DNA from: Chryseobacterium taiwanense | Lineage (GTDB): Bacteria > Bacteroidota > Bacteroidia > Flavobacteriales > Weeksellaceae | Length of the DNA: 64,000 bases | Reading direction: 5' to 3' | Assembly: GCF_000813825.1 (NCBI RefSeq) | Contig: NZ_JWTA01000006.1 | Location: 48,328 to 112,327 of the forward strand | Position numbers and translations under genes: made by a program | Shown here: piece after piece, positions 41,518 through 50,458 of the stretch | Numbering within the stretch: position 1 is the first letter of the stretch | How the letters are laid out: every line of letters starts with the position of its first letter | Notes under the pieces: model-generated | What the model saw: only the letters and a program-made list of their open reading frames with translations | Databases searched by the model: none | What the model was told of the DNA's origin: nothing

Positions 41518-41934
41518 TTAGATAAAGTCTTTTAAAATTATCTTAGAGAATTCCCTTTCAAAAAGATGCTTCTGATGAGGGATTTCTAGCTTTTCTGACA
41601 CAAATTTCAAATTGTCAAACTTCACTATATCAATATCTATTACTCTGTCTGTATATACTCCAAGAGTGCTAGAATCATTTGTTCTTCCCATCTCAATTTC
41701 AATCCTTTTGATATGTTTAAGTAACTGAATTGGTGAAAAATGTGTGCATATTACTAATGCAATATTACAAAAAATATTAGAACTAACAAATTCTACGGGT
41801 TCAGTTATTAAAAATTCGCTTAAGTTTGTTATATTTCCTACCTCCTGACTGAGTCTATGAATGGCAGTCTCGATGTTTTTTTTTGTATCACCAAGATTAC
41901 TTCCGAGTAACAAAACGACATTATGTTGCGACAT
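41518..41934 (-). CDS. folK: Hydroxymethyldihydropterin diphosphokinase
   Basis: A 138-residue HPPK that transfers diphosphate from ATP to 6-hydroxymethyl-dihydropterin in folate synthesis. It shows HNVVLLLGSNLGD at the start, the EFVSSNIFCNIALVICT segment, IKRIEIEMGR and the catalytic DRVIDIDIV. The IPH motif is near the end. It is slightly short for the family, but no motif is missing. The start is ATG 41934 (SQHNVVLLLG). It is divergent from sppA with only 20 bases between start codons, and 17 bases before the ompA paralogue, so it may be cotranscribed with the OmpA genes. Confidence 0.92.
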   Translation of the reverse strand: MSQHNVVLLLGSNLGDTKKNIETAIHRLSQEVGNITNLSEFLITEPVEFVSSNIFCNIALVICTHFSPIQLLKHIKRIEIEMGRTNDSSTLGVYTDRVIDIDIVKFDNLKFVSEKLEIPHQKHLFEREFSKIILKDFI

Positions 41935-41954
41935 ATAGTTCAAAAATAAATTTT

Positions 41955-43709
41955 ATGAAGAGTTTCTTTAAAAATGTATTGGCAAATATAGTTGCATTTG
42001 TGATACTATCTGCCGTGTTTTTTTTCTTTTTTATAGTGGTTATTTTCTTCAGTGCAATGAGTGGAGAGAAGTCTGTTGTAGTAAAAAAGAATTCAGTTTT
42101 AACAATTAATTTAAAGACAGATATTATAGATAGTCCTACGGAAGAGCAGGCTAGTATATTTAGTGTTAATGATAAGAACAAGAGTATATTATTGTATGAT
42201 GTTTTAGAGGCTATTAAAAATGCTAAAACAGACGAGAATATTAAAGGGATCAGTATTGAAACGGATGATTTAAATGCAGGGATTACTCAATTGGATGATA
42301 TCAGAGCTGCTTTAGAAGATTTTAAGAAAAGTGGAAAGTTTGTGTATGCTTATGGAAACGGAGTTTCTCAGTCTACTTATTATTTAGGATCTGTAGCTGA
42401 TCAGTATTTTTTAAATCCTTCAGGAATGATTGATTTGAAAGGACTTTCAACAGAAGTTACATTCTTCAAAGAATTTGCTGACAAATACGGTATCGGGATT
42501 GAAGTAATCAGACATGGTAAATTTAAATCTGCTGTAGAGCCTTTTATAAGAAATGATATCTCTGATGAAAACAGAGAGCAGTTAAGTACTTTGCTTAATG
42601 ATATTTGGGGAAATACGGCTGCGAAAATATCAGTTTCGAGAAAAATAGATGCAGGTCAGTTCAAAACTGCTGTAGACAGTCTTTACGGAATGATTCCTGA
42701 ACAAAGCTTAAAATATAAATTGGTAGATAAATTGGTTCAGAAGTCAGAATATGATGATTTTATTAAATCTAAAATCGGAACTTCTAAAGATGATAAACTG
42801 AATAAAGTATCTATTACCAATTATATCAATTCACTTAGTGATAAAGATAAATCAGGAGATGGAGTAGCGGTGTTGTATGCGTCAGGTTCTATTAATAACG
42901 GAGATAAATATGGAGATATTTATTCTGAAAAATATGTGAAATATATTCAGGAGCTTAAAAATGACGATAAAGTAAAAGCGGTTGTTTTTAGAATCAATTC
43001 TCCGGGAGGAAGCGCTAATGCATCAGATGAAATTTTATATGAGCTTCAACAGCTTAAAAAAGTGAAACCAGTAGTGGTGTCGTTTGGAGATTATGCCGCT
43101 TCAGGAGGATATTATATTGCCATGGCTGCGGATAAGATTTATTCTGAACCGAATACGCTTACAGGTTCTATCGGAGTTTTTGGAGTAATGCCTTATTATA
43201 AAGAGATTGCTAATAAAAACGGGATACGTTCAGATATTGTGGCTACGAATGCTAATTCTGCATATTATTCAGCATTGAACGGACTTACCCCTTACGGAGT
43301 TGCACAAGTTACAAGAAGTGTGGAAGGAACTTATAAAAGATTCGTTCACTTTGTAACTCAAAACAGAAAACAAACATTTGAGCAGATTGACAATGTAGGA
43401 GGTGGTAGAGTTTGGAGCGGAGTTCGTGCTAAGCAGATTGGTTTGGTAGATGATTTGGGAACCTTAAGTGATGCTGTAAAATTCGCTGCACAAAAAGCCG
43501 GATTGAAATCTTATGGCGTAACCTCTTATCCGAAGAAAAAGACCGCTTTTGAACAAATTTTTGATGATTTGAATGAAGATGATATTTCGGCAAGAATTAT
43601 TAAAAGTAAAATAGGAAAGGCAAACTATGAAATTCTGGAACAGGTTACCAATGAAAAATTGAAATCTGAAGTGAAGATGGAAATGCCTTATCAGATAAAA
43701 ATCAACTAA
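41955..43709 (+). CDS. sppA: Signal peptide peptidase SppA, 67K type
   Basis: A 584-residue membrane-bound serine/lysine protease that degrades cleaved signal peptides. One N-terminal transmembrane helix (residues about 10-35) is followed by two S49 domains. The catalytic lysine is in IEVIRHGKFKSAVEPF (first half), and the nucleophilic Ser is in SFGDYAASGGYYIAMAADKIYSEPNTLTGSIGVFG (second half), with INSPGGS before it. The start is ATG 41955; a frame extending further upstream would overlap folK. It is cotranscribed with nothing obvious and has a strong terminator. Confidence 0.94.
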   Translation: MKSFFKNVLANIVAFVILSAVFFFFFIVVIFFSAMSGEKSVVVKKNSVLTINLKTDIIDSPTEEQASIFSVNDKNKSILLYDVLEAIKNAKTDENIKGISIETDDLNAGITQLDDIRAALEDFKKSGKFVYAYGNGVSQSTYYLGSVADQYFLNPSGMIDLKGLSTEVTFFKEFADKYGIGIEVIRHGKFKSAVEPFIRNDISDENREQLSTLLNDIWGNTAAKISVSRKIDAGQFKTAVDSLYGMIPEQSLKYKLVDKLVQKSEYDDFIKSKIGTSKDDKLNKVSITNYINSLSDKDKSGDGVAVLYASGSINNGDKYGDIYSEKYVKYIQELKNDDKVKAVVFRINSPGGSANASDEILYELQQLKKVKPVVVSFGDYAASGGYYIAMAADKIYSEPNTLTGSIGVFGVMPYYKEIANKNGIRSDIVATNANSAYYSALNGLTPYGVAQVTRSVEGTYKRFVHFVTQNRKQTFEQIDNVGGGRVWSGVRAKQIGLVDDLGTLSDAVKFAAQKAGLKSYGVTSYPKKKTAFEQIFDDLNEDDISARIIKSKIGKANYEILEQVTNEKLKSEVKMEMPYQIKIN

Positions 43710-43725
43710 ATTATATATTGTACAG

Positions 43726-43759
43726 AAACGGCGGATTTGAATTTTCAAATCCGCCGTTT
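43726..43759. terminator. Convergent terminator hairpin
   Basis: A 15-bp G+C-rich stem AAACGGCGGATTTGA / TCAAATCCGCCGTTT with a 4-base loop and T run, between sppA and the GlsB-like gene. Confidence 0.85.
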
Positions 43760-43781
43760 TATTTTTTTATTTAAAATATTT

Positions 43782-44045
43782 TTAGCTGCTTTTCTTGGTG
43801 GTCATTCCGTAAATCCAGAGGACAATCAGTGCGCCTCCGATGGCTAAAATCCAGCTTCTTGGATTCCAGAATGAAGTGACATCACCCCAGTGTAGAATGT
43901 AAACTCCAATAGCTCCTCCTACGAAAGCCCCTACGATTCCCAGAATAATTGTAATCAGCCATCCGCCTCCCTGAGTTCCGGGCATGATCATTTTTGCGAT
44001 TGCTCCTGCAATAAGTCCGAATAAAATCCATGTTAAAATTCCCAT
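43782..44045 (-). CDS. GlsB/YeaQ/YmgE family stress-response membrane protein
   Basis: An 87-residue protein with three hydrophobic segments: residues 3-19 (LTWILFGLIAGAIAKMI), 29-50 (WLITIILGIVGAFVGGAIGVYI) and 65-80. The GLIAGAIAKMIMPG and glycine-rich GIVGAFVGGAIG motifs are the transglycosylase-associated (GlsB/YeaQ) signature. Its role in stress is known only by family association. It is monocistronic. Confidence 0.88.
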   Translation of the reverse strand: MGILTWILFGLIAGAIAKMIMPGTQGGGWLITIILGIVGAFVGGAIGVYILHWGDVTSFWNPRSWILAIGGALIVLWIYGMTTKKSS

Positions 44046-44115
44046 AGTTGCAAATTTTTAAATTGTTAATATTTATGAAATTGATATTGCTAATTTAGGG
44101 AAAACATGATAAAAA

Positions 44116-45069
44116 TCATCTTTTCTTGAAGAACGAATCAACAAATTCCGTACCATTGAATAATTGAAGGTCTTGCATTTTCTCGCCTACACCAATATAT
44201 TTTACCGGAATTTGGAACTGATCGGAAATGCCAATAACGACACCTCCTTTTGCGGTTCCGTCTAGTTTTGTTACAGCTAGAGCGTTTACTTCTGTTGCGG
44301 CAGTAAACTGTTTTGCCTGTTCAAATGCATTCTGACCTGTAGAACCGTCCAGAACTAATAAGATCTCATGAGGAGCATCAGGAATAACCTTTTGCATTAC
44401 TCTTTTGATTTTAGAAAGCTCGTTCATCAAATTGATCTTATTATGAAGTCTTCCTGCTGTATCAATAATAACAACGTCTGCATTTTGAGCAACGGCACTT
44501 TGTACGGTATCAAAAGCTACGGAAGCTGGATCAGACCCCATTTCCTGTTTTACGATAGGGACTCCGACTCTTTCACTCCAGATTACCAATTGATCTACAG
44601 CAGCAGCTCTAAAGGTGTCTGCGGCTCCTAAAACTACTTTTTTTCCTTCAGTGGTAAATTGGTGGGCTAATTTACCGATCGTGGTTGTTTTTCCAACTCC
44701 ATTGACTCCTACAACCATAATTACGTATGGTTTTTTAGAGGTGTCGATATTTCCTGTTCCTGCATGAGGGTTTTCAAGCAAAAGTCCTGAAATTTCTTCA
44801 CGAAGAATTTTGTCTAATTCATTTACGCTAACGTATTTGTCTCGGGCAACACGTTCTTCAATTCTTTCTATGATTTTGATGGTTGTAGAGGCACCCACAT
44901 CGGAAGCAATAAGTACTTCTTCCAGATTATCCAGAACTTCATCGTCTACTTTGCTTTTGCCGACTACGGCTTTCGTCATTTTTTCAAAGAATCCCTGGTT
45001 GGATTTTTCCAATCCTTTATCTAAAGTTTCTTTCTCTTCTTTTTTAAAAATATTTTTGAACCAACTCAT
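44116..45069 (-). CDS. ftsY: Signal recognition particle receptor FtsY
   Basis: A 317-residue GTPase that docks SRP-ribosome complexes on the inner membrane. The short N-terminal domain (residues 1-95) is a helical bundle with a Lys-rich start. G1 is GVNGVGKTTTIGKLA, followed by DTFRAAAVDQL, DTAGRLHNKINLMNEL, LDGSTGQNAFEQAKQF, VTKLDGTAKGGVVIGI and KYIGVGEKMQDLQLF, all in order. The acidic A domain of E. coli FtsY is absent, which is normal here. It lies behind the rpmB-rpmG-DUF4295 cluster but is separated from it by a terminator hairpin. Confidence 0.96.
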   Translation of the reverse strand: MSWFKNIFKKEEKETLDKGLEKSNQGFFEKMTKAVVGKSKVDDEVLDNLEEVLIASDVGASTTIKIIERIEERVARDKYVSVNELDKILREEISGLLLENPHAGTGNIDTSKKPYVIMVVGVNGVGKTTTIGKLAHQFTTEGKKVVLGAADTFRAAAVDQLVIWSERVGVPIVKQEMGSDPASVAFDTVQSAVAQNADVVIIDTAGRLHNKINLMNELSKIKRVMQKVIPDAPHEILLVLDGSTGQNAFEQAKQFTAATEVNALAVTKLDGTAKGGVVIGISDQFQIPVKYIGVGEKMQDLQLFNGTEFVDSFFKKR

Positions 45070-45122
45070 AGAATTTTATAATATAAGATGTTGTGTTATC
45101 TATTGTTAGGGCAAAGATAACA

Positions 45123-45153
45123 AAAAAACTACCCAAAAGCTGAGTAGTTTTTT
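45123..45153 (-). terminator. Terminator after the rpmB-rpmG-DUF4295 unit
   Basis: A 10-bp stem AAAAAACTAC / GTAGTTTTTT with an 11-base loop. It lies between the DUF4295 stop and the ftsY start. Confidence 0.7.
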
Positions 45154-45174
45154 ATATTGTAAATAAAGCGTAGA

Positions 45175-45324
45175 TTATTTTTTCAAATAACCGTCTACTT
45201 CGTCTGCATTCATTACTTTTTCTTCGAAAACGTAAGCACCTGATTTAGATGACTTCACCATTTTCACAACTTTAGTCATTTTTTTAGACCCAGTTTGTAG
45301 GGTTGCTACTACCTTCTTTGCCAT
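45175..45324 (-). CDS. DUF4295 domain protein
   Basis: A 49-residue very basic protein (AKKVVATLQTG, KKMTKVVKMVKS, AYVFEEKVMNADEVDGYLKK). It starts at ATG 45322-45324 and stops at TAA 45175-45177, 20 bases after rpmG. DUF4295 genes occupy exactly this place in Bacteroidota, after rpmB and rpmG, which supports a ribosome- or assembly-related role; that role is an inference. Confidence 0.88.
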   Translation of the reverse strand: MAKKVVATLQTGSKKMTKVVKMVKSSKSGAYVFEEKVMNADEVDGYLKK

Positions 45325-45344
45325 GGTAAATTATATTTTATAAA

Positions 45345-45527
45345 TTACTTGATTTCTTTGTGTACGGTTACTTTTTTAAGAACAGGATTGTACTTCTTAA
45401 GCTCCAATCTCTCTGTAGTGTTCTTTTTGTTTTTAGTAGTGATGTATCTAGACATTCCTGCTACTCCGCTTTCTTTATGCTCTGTGCATTCAAGAATTAC
45501 TTGAACTCTATTTCCTTTTTTTGCCAT
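45345..45527 (-). CDS. rpmG: 50S ribosomal protein L33
   Basis: A 60-residue protein: [59 protein letters not shown] is the L33 pattern. It has only one Cys (ECTEH), so the zinc-free or partly zinc-free type. It starts six bases after the rpmB stop. Confidence 0.96.
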   Translation of the reverse strand: MAKKGNRVQVILECTEHKESGVAGMSRYITTKNKKNTTERLELKKYNPVLKKVTVHKEIK

Positions 45528-45533
45528 GATTTA

Positions 45534-45776
45534 TTAATTCTTTTTAATCAATCCGTTTCTAGTAGCTCTTTCAATAGCTTCCTCGATTCCAATCTTGTTA
45601 ATCACTCTCAATCCATGAGCTGATACTTTCAGTGTTACGTGCTTATCTTGCTCCGGAAGGTAAAACTTCTTCTCCAATAAGTTAATTTCAAAACGACGCT
45701 TCGTTTTGTTATTAGCGTGAGAAACGTTGTTACCAACCATTGCACGCTTTCCTGTTATTTGGCAAATTCTTGACAT
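45534..45776 (-). CDS. rpmB: 50S ribosomal protein L28
   Basis: An 80-residue protein starting [32 protein letters not shown], the L28 signature, ending GLIKKN. First gene of the rpmB-rpmG-DUF4295 unit. Cys is limited to ICQITGK. Confidence 0.97.
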   Translation of the reverse strand: MSRICQITGKRAMVGNNVSHANNKTKRRFEINLLEKKFYLPEQDKHVTLKVSAHGLRVINKIGIEEAIERATRNGLIKKN

Positions 45777-45898
45777 ATCTCGATGTTCTTATTTGTATAA
45801 TATTTGAGGTTGCAAAATAACGAAGAATTTTTTAGATAGACAAATGTTTTAAAATTTATTTTTCAATTAGTTATAATAATTTTTAAGAAATAAGACTC

Positions 45899-47539
45899 TT
45901 AAGCCTTTTGTTTAGAGGTCTTTTTCTGAAACCATTTTATGATAAAATAAAATAATAAAAATCCTAATGCAAAGATAGAGAATCGGGTAAGGAGGTCTCC
46001 TGCTTTTACATAGAATGTTTGTTTTTCATACAGATTGATTTTTGAGAATAAGGTGGTTTTATCTCCATAGAAAGTGTCTTCTACGATTTCTCCTTTGGCA
46101 TTGATATGAGCAGAAATACCACTATTCGCTGCACGTGCAATTTCTCTTCGGGTTTCTATAGCTCTTAGTTTTGCATAAGAAAGAAGCTGTCTATGACCTT
46201 CGGAAACGCCCCACCAGGAATCGTTGGTCATGATTCCTAAAAAGTTGGCTCCTTTTTTTACATATTCTGTCACAAATTCTCCATAAATACTTTCGTAGCA
46301 AATAATGGGAGCGATCTTTCCTTTGTTGTAAGGATTTGAAAAGGCAACCCTCTCTTTGTCTGTTCCCAATGAAGCAACAGTTCCTCCGAGATTAATCATG
46401 GCATCCCCTAAAATAGGCTTTAAATAGTTCATATAAGGGAAGATTTCCACACCGGGAACCAATTTCCCCTTGTGATAAACTTCTACTTGCTGATTAGGGA
46501 CGATCTGAACGGCTGTATTGTATCTTTCAACCCAAAGGTCTGTATTGAGTTGATAAGCGTCTTTTGGTAGGTTATTATTGCTTGTGAATAATTTATGTGA
46601 AGAAATTCCTGTTGCAAAAACAGAGCCGGGATGTTTTGAGAGAAATTCTTTTACATTGTAGAGAATCAAACTTTTTTCAAAAGCTGTTTCAGAAATTGAT
46701 CCTCTTCCGGGAAGTGCTGTTTCCGGAGCGATGTAATAATCAATTTTTTCTTTTGAGTTTCTTTCCGCAAGACTTAAAAGATCATTTTCGATCGTTAAAC
46801 TATCGATCGAATATTTTTCATCATAAGGATCAAGATCGGGTTGAAGCATCAAAACATTGACGGTTCCAACAGGTTTCTCGTCAAAATTATTGTATTTAAT
46901 CAAAGAGATCATCATTGGAATTGCGATAAGTCCTACTACAATTGATGAATTCGTGATCAAATCTTTTCTCTTTCTGCCCGCTTCCCAAGTTCTTATAGTG
47001 TAAAATAATAACACATTAATTAATAAGATCCAGAAACTTCCGCCTGTTGCCCCCAATGTATCGTACCATTGAACTAATTTTGGATATTCTGAAAATGAAT
47101 TTCCTAAATTCAGCCATGGCCATGTTAATTCCCAGTTTAAATGGAATTTTTCAAAACTCATCCAGATCGCAACAAAAAATGCCAATCCCCAATAAGTTCC
47201 CTGCGCGTTTTTGTACCAGTGATAGCATTGAAATACTAATGAATATAGCAAAGAATTGATTAAGACAGGAAATAAAACAGCCATTAAAGAATGGCTTCCG
47301 TCCGGATTTTTTGATCCGTACAACCAGCCTGTCGTCACAATATTCCAGATGATAAAACATAAGTAGGAGAGTCCGAAAATAACCCATCCTTTTCTTTTGT
47401 AGTTGGAAAATTTAGAAATGCCATGTTCCATCATTAAAAGCGGAACCAGAGCTGTAAATATAAAAAACGGTACTCCGTAAGTAGGCCATGAAATCGACAG
47501 CAACATTGCTGAGATAAGCGTAAGTAAAACGTATTTCAT
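45899..47539 (-). CDS. lnt: Apolipoprotein N-acyltransferase
   Basis: A 546-residue inner-membrane enzyme that N-acylates lipoproteins. The first 215 residues hold about six transmembrane helices (SAMLLSISWPTYG, the start of the family). The nitrilase domain (about 235-510) carries the catalytic Glu in YYIAPETALPG, the Lys in VYHKGKLVPGVE and the Cys in PIICYESIYGEFV. A last transmembrane helix ends the protein. Its presence fits the many lipoproteins in the window. It is divergent from vanZ; a TAAATTTG box on the minus strand (47558-47565) lies just before its start. Confidence 0.95.
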   Translation of the reverse strand: MKYVLLTLISAMLLSISWPTYGVPFFIFTALVPLLMMEHGISKFSNYKRKGWVIFGLSYLCFIIWNIVTTGWLYGSKNPDGSHSLMAVLFPVLINSLLYSLVFQCYHWYKNAQGTYWGLAFFVAIWMSFEKFHLNWELTWPWLNLGNSFSEYPKLVQWYDTLGATGGSFWILLINVLLFYTIRTWEAGRKRKDLITNSSIVVGLIAIPMMISLIKYNNFDEKPVGTVNVLMLQPDLDPYDEKYSIDSLTIENDLLSLAERNSKEKIDYYIAPETALPGRGSISETAFEKSLILYNVKEFLSKHPGSVFATGISSHKLFTSNNNLPKDAYQLNTDLWVERYNTAVQIVPNQQVEVYHKGKLVPGVEIFPYMNYLKPILGDAMINLGGTVASLGTDKERVAFSNPYNKGKIAPIICYESIYGEFVTEYVKKGANFLGIMTNDSWWGVSEGHRQLLSYAKLRAIETRREIARAANSGISAHINAKGEIVEDTFYGDKTTLFSKINLYEKQTFYVKAGDLLTRFSIFALGFLLFYFIIKWFQKKTSKQKA

Positions 47540-47557
47540 TAAATTAATTTAACACAC

Positions 47558-47588
47558 AAATTTAATGTTTTTGAAATGAATAAATTTG
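47558..47588. promoter_or_regulatory. Divergent -7 elements of lnt and vanZ
   Basis: TAAATTTG occurs on the minus strand at 47558-47565 (18 nt before the lnt ATG) and on the plus strand at 47581-47588 (6 nt before the vanZ ATG). The two boxes are identical and back to back in a 55-base gap. Confidence 0.5.
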
Positions 47589-47594
47589 TAATCG

Positions 47595-48017
47595 ATGTTA
47601 AAGAAATTTTATAAAATTATTATTGTTCCTTATACTTTATTTTTACTCTATCTGATGTTTTTTGGGATGGGAAGAACGCAGATGGAGGATAATTTATTGA
47701 CTATAGAGCCGATATTTTCTACTATAAACTTTATTAAAGGCTGTATCTCCTGGAAAGATATTGTAGTCATCGTTGTAGGAAATGTAGTGATGTTTATTCC
47801 TTTCGGATTTTTGGGCTGGATTTTTCCTGAGCTTAAAGAATTAAAAAGCTTGCTTTTTACTTTTATTTCAGCAATTACCATTGTTGAAGCCATTCAGTAT
47901 TTTACAAGAATGGGGATTTTTGAAGTGGATGATATTATTTTGAATACGTTTGGCGTGTTTTTAGGCTTTTTGATAAGAGGAATTGTAGAAAAGAAATTCA
48001 AGAATTGGGTTGCATGA
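47595..48017 (+). CDS. VanZ family membrane protein
   Basis: A 140-residue protein with four hydrophobic segments (residues about 7-24, 50-72, 84-104 and 112-130). The NVVMFIPFGFLGWIFPEL and EAIQYFTRMGIFEVDDIILNTFGVFLGFLI motifs define the VanZ-like family, with the conserved Asp-Asp of the third loop. VanZ gives low teicoplanin resistance in enterococci, but most members have unknown roles in the envelope. A -7 box ends 6 nt before the ATG, which predicts a leaderless mRNA. Confidence 0.88.
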   Translation: MLKKFYKIIIVPYTLFLLYLMFFGMGRTQMEDNLLTIEPIFSTINFIKGCISWKDIVVIVVGNVVMFIPFGFLGWIFPELKELKSLLFTFISAITIVEAIQYFTRMGIFEVDDIILNTFGVFLGFLIRGIVEKKFKNWVA

Positions 48018-48059
48018 ATTGTTAAAATAGACTTTAATCAGTTCAGTATATTTTATAAA

Positions 48060-48863
48060 CTATCCGTTCAATTCCTTAGCTCGTTTTTCTGCATTTAAGA
48101 TTCCTTTTTTCAGGATTTCTTTGCAGTTATCTTCGTTGAAAGTTTGTAAAGCTGCTTCGGTGGTTCCGCCTTTTGAGGCAACATCTTTGATGAGTTCTTC
48201 GAGGCTTTTTTCAGAATTATTCATCAGGTGATAAGCGCCCAACATGGTCTGTTTTACGAAAAGTTTAGAAAGATTTTCTTCGATTCCCATTTCAACTCCG
48301 GCTTTTATCATGGCATCAACGATGTAATAGAAATAAGCTGGTCCGCTTCCTGAAAGAGCCGTGACGCCATCTAATAGCTCTTCATCTTCCAAATAAACCG
48401 ATCTTCCGGTGGAGTTCAGCAGTCTTTCGATATTGATTAATTGGCTGAAAGAAATTCCTTCTGCTGCTGTATATCCGGTGATTCCCATTCCTAAAAGAGT
48501 AGGAGAGTTTGGCATTGCTCTGACAACTAGCTTATGATTTAATAATTTCTGAATTTTTTCTATTTTAATTCCAGCCATAATAGATAAGACCATCTGATTA
48601 TCTTTTAGCTGAAACTTGAAATTTTCGGTCACCTGCTGAAAATCCTGAGGTTTTACGGCGATGATTATTAATTCCACGTCTAATTCTTTAACTTCATCAA
48701 AAGCTAAAATTTTCGACTTGGGAAAGTCTTCTGATATTTTTGAAAACTTGGATTGATTTCTTGTGATTAAATATAAATTTTCAGGTTTGATCAATTCGTA
48801 TTTCAAAAATGATTTTGAGAAGGATAATCCCATGTTTCCGGCTCCAAGAATAGCTATTTTCAT
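48060..48863 (-). CDS. proC: Pyrroline-5-carboxylate reductase
   Basis: A 267-residue enzyme for the last proline step. The NAD(P) loop MKIAILGAGNMGLSF starts the protein, VRAMPNSPTLLGMGITGYTA is central, and LDGVTALSGSGPAYFYYIVDAM plus the late DVASKGGTTEAALQTF motif are conserved. It lies 85 bases downstream of murB on the same strand and may be cotranscribed with the upstream genes. Confidence 0.95.
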   Translation of the reverse strand: MKIAILGAGNMGLSFSKSFLKYELIKPENLYLITRNQSKFSKISEDFPKSKILAFDEVKELDVELIIIAVKPQDFQQVTENFKFQLKDNQMVLSIMAGIKIEKIQKLLNHKLVVRAMPNSPTLLGMGITGYTAAEGISFSQLINIERLLNSTGRSVYLEDEELLDGVTALSGSGPAYFYYIVDAMIKAGVEMGIEENLSKLFVKQTMLGAYHLMNNSEKSLEELIKDVASKGGTTEAALQTFNEDNCKEILKKGILNAEKRAKELNG

Positions 48864-48948
48864 AAATTTAATTGAATAGGATAAATTTATGAATTCTTTC
48901 GGGAATTAAAGGGTTCTTAAAATCAACTCGAGCTCTGAACAATTTTTA

Positions 48949-49968
48949 TCATATAATATTCACCTCTCTTTCCAGCTCAATTCCGTATTTATATTTTACG
49001 GAATTAATAATTTCTGTAGAAAAGTCAAAAATTTCCTTTCCTGTTGCATTTCCTGTTGTATTGATGATGACTAAAGCCTGAAGTTTGTGTGAAGCTACAT
49101 TTCCAATTTGTTTCCCTTTCCAGCCGGATTGTTCGATTAGCCAGCCTGCAGGAACTTTTACAACATCTCCATTGGGATATCCTTGGATGTTTTCAAATTT
49201 TGTCTTTAATTCTTCAAATTGTGCTAAAGGAATCGTAGGGTTTTTAAAAAAACTTCCTGCATTTCCGATCTCTTTTGGATCCGGAAGTTTGCTTTGTCTG
49301 ATGTTGACAACGGCTTTAGAAATATCCTGAATAGTAGGTTCTTGAATTCCTAAAATGTCCAATTCAGATTTGATCGCTCCATATTCTGTTTTAATATGGT
49401 GATTTTTTGTTGTAAGCTTAAATGTAACTTCAAGGATTACATATTTTCCTTTGCCTTCCTGCTTGAAAATTGAATCACGATATCCGAATCTGCATTCCGC
49501 AAGATCGAATTCTTTGAGCTCAAAATTTTCTAAATCCAGTACTTGGCAGCTTACGAAAACATCTTTTATTTCAGTTCCATAAGCTCCGATATTTTGCATA
49601 GGAGAGGTGCCTACATTTCCGGGGATTAAAGAAAGATTTTCCAGCCCACCATAGTTTTTATCTAAACAAAACATAACGAAATTATGCCAGTTCTCACCTG
49701 CTTTAGCGGTTACCTGTACTTCGTTTTCATTCATGATCTCTTCAGAAATACCTTTTAAACTCAATTTAATGGTAAGTCCGTCAAAATCTTTAGTAAATAG
49801 AATATTACTTCCCCCTCCCAAAAATAAAACCGGAAGTTTTGGTGATTGAGAATTTGAGAATTTGATTGCTTCTTTTAATTCTTCTATTGTGGTGACTTCA
49901 ACGAAATATTTCGCTTTAGCTTCTACTCCGAAAGTGTTATAAGCTTTTAATGAAAAATTTTCTTGCAT
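48949..49968 (-). CDS. murB: UDP-N-acetylenolpyruvoylglucosamine reductase
   Basis: A 339-residue flavoprotein of peptidoglycan synthesis that reduces the MurA product. The FAD-binding start FSLKAYNTFGVEAKA is followed by VLFLGGGSNILFTKDFDG and LSLIPGNVGTSPMQNIGAYG. The catalytic Ser is in GNAGSFFKNP, then PAGWLIEQSGWKGKQIG. It is the type I form. It starts four bases after the lipoprotein stop, in the unit aminotransferase-lipoprotein-murB(-proC). Its upstream partner, murA, is at 58818. Confidence 0.96.
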   Translation of the reverse strand: MQENFSLKAYNTFGVEAKAKYFVEVTTIEELKEAIKFSNSQSPKLPVLFLGGGSNILFTKDFDGLTIKLSLKGISEEIMNENEVQVTAKAGENWHNFVMFCLDKNYGGLENLSLIPGNVGTSPMQNIGAYGTEIKDVFVSCQVLDLENFELKEFDLAECRFGYRDSIFKQEGKGKYVILEVTFKLTTKNHHIKTEYGAIKSELDILGIQEPTIQDISKAVVNIRQSKLPDPKEIGNAGSFFKNPTIPLAQFEELKTKFENIQGYPNGDVVKVPAGWLIEQSGWKGKQIGNVASHKLQALVIINTTGNATGKEIFDFSTEIINSVKYKYGIELEREVNII

Positions 49969-49972
49969 GAGT

Positions 49973-50449
49973 TTATGGATGTTCTGTTGGAAGTATTTTT
50001 TCTAATTGTGATTTGAATCGTGCAAATTGCTTGTAATGAAGACTGTCATTATAAGAATTGACATAAACATGAGATTTCCTTGATGTTTTGATCTGGAATA
50101 CTTCATCAATTCCTCCTTTAGCTTGTACGCTTTCGGAGCTTTTGATATGATTTAACGTTTTGAGATCAAAAGAAGAGATGAGCTTTTTCCATATTTGGGG
50201 TTGTATTTTGGAAGCCCATTGTTTATGAGTTTGTCGGGTTGTATTTCCCTGTTCGGATGTAATGGAGTCTTTGGTGATTTTTATGATATTGTAATTTCCC
50301 AGATTTCCACTGACATTAGAGTAGCTGATAAACGTGATTTCATTGTTCTTAGGAGTGTTTTTTTTAACTTCCTGAGTACAAGAAAAAAAAGTCAGCAATA
50401 AAATTGTTGAAAAGAATATTTTCAAACATAAAAATTTTATTGCTGACAT
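49973..50449 (-). CDS. Small lipoprotein, unknown
   Basis: A 158-residue protein with a signal peptide ending in a lipobox (TILLLTFFSC, Cys24). The mature part has strands and helices with many Ser, Thr and Lys (ITFISYSNVSGNLGNYNIIKITKDSI, HKQWASKIQPQIWKKLISSF). The FxxxxxGxxGxYxxxxIxxD-like beginning is common in Bacteroidota lipoproteins of unknown function. It is tightly packed between the aminotransferase (9-base gap) and murB (4-base gap), so it is cotranscribed and its role may relate to the envelope. Confidence 0.7.
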   Translation of the reverse strand: MSAIKFLCLKIFFSTILLLTFFSCTQEVKKNTPKNNEITFISYSNVSGNLGNYNIIKITKDSITSEQGNTTRQTHKQWASKIQPQIWKKLISSFDLKTLNHIKSSESVQAKGGIDEVFQIKTSRKSHVYVNSYNDSLHYKQFARFKSQLEKILPTEHP

Positions 50450-50458
50450 TGTATGGTA

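Noticed and set aside
41935..41943. TTG start three codons upstream of the folK ATG
   Set aside because: A weak start that would squeeze the sppA gap to 11 bases; the ATG at 41934 fits the HPPK beginning.
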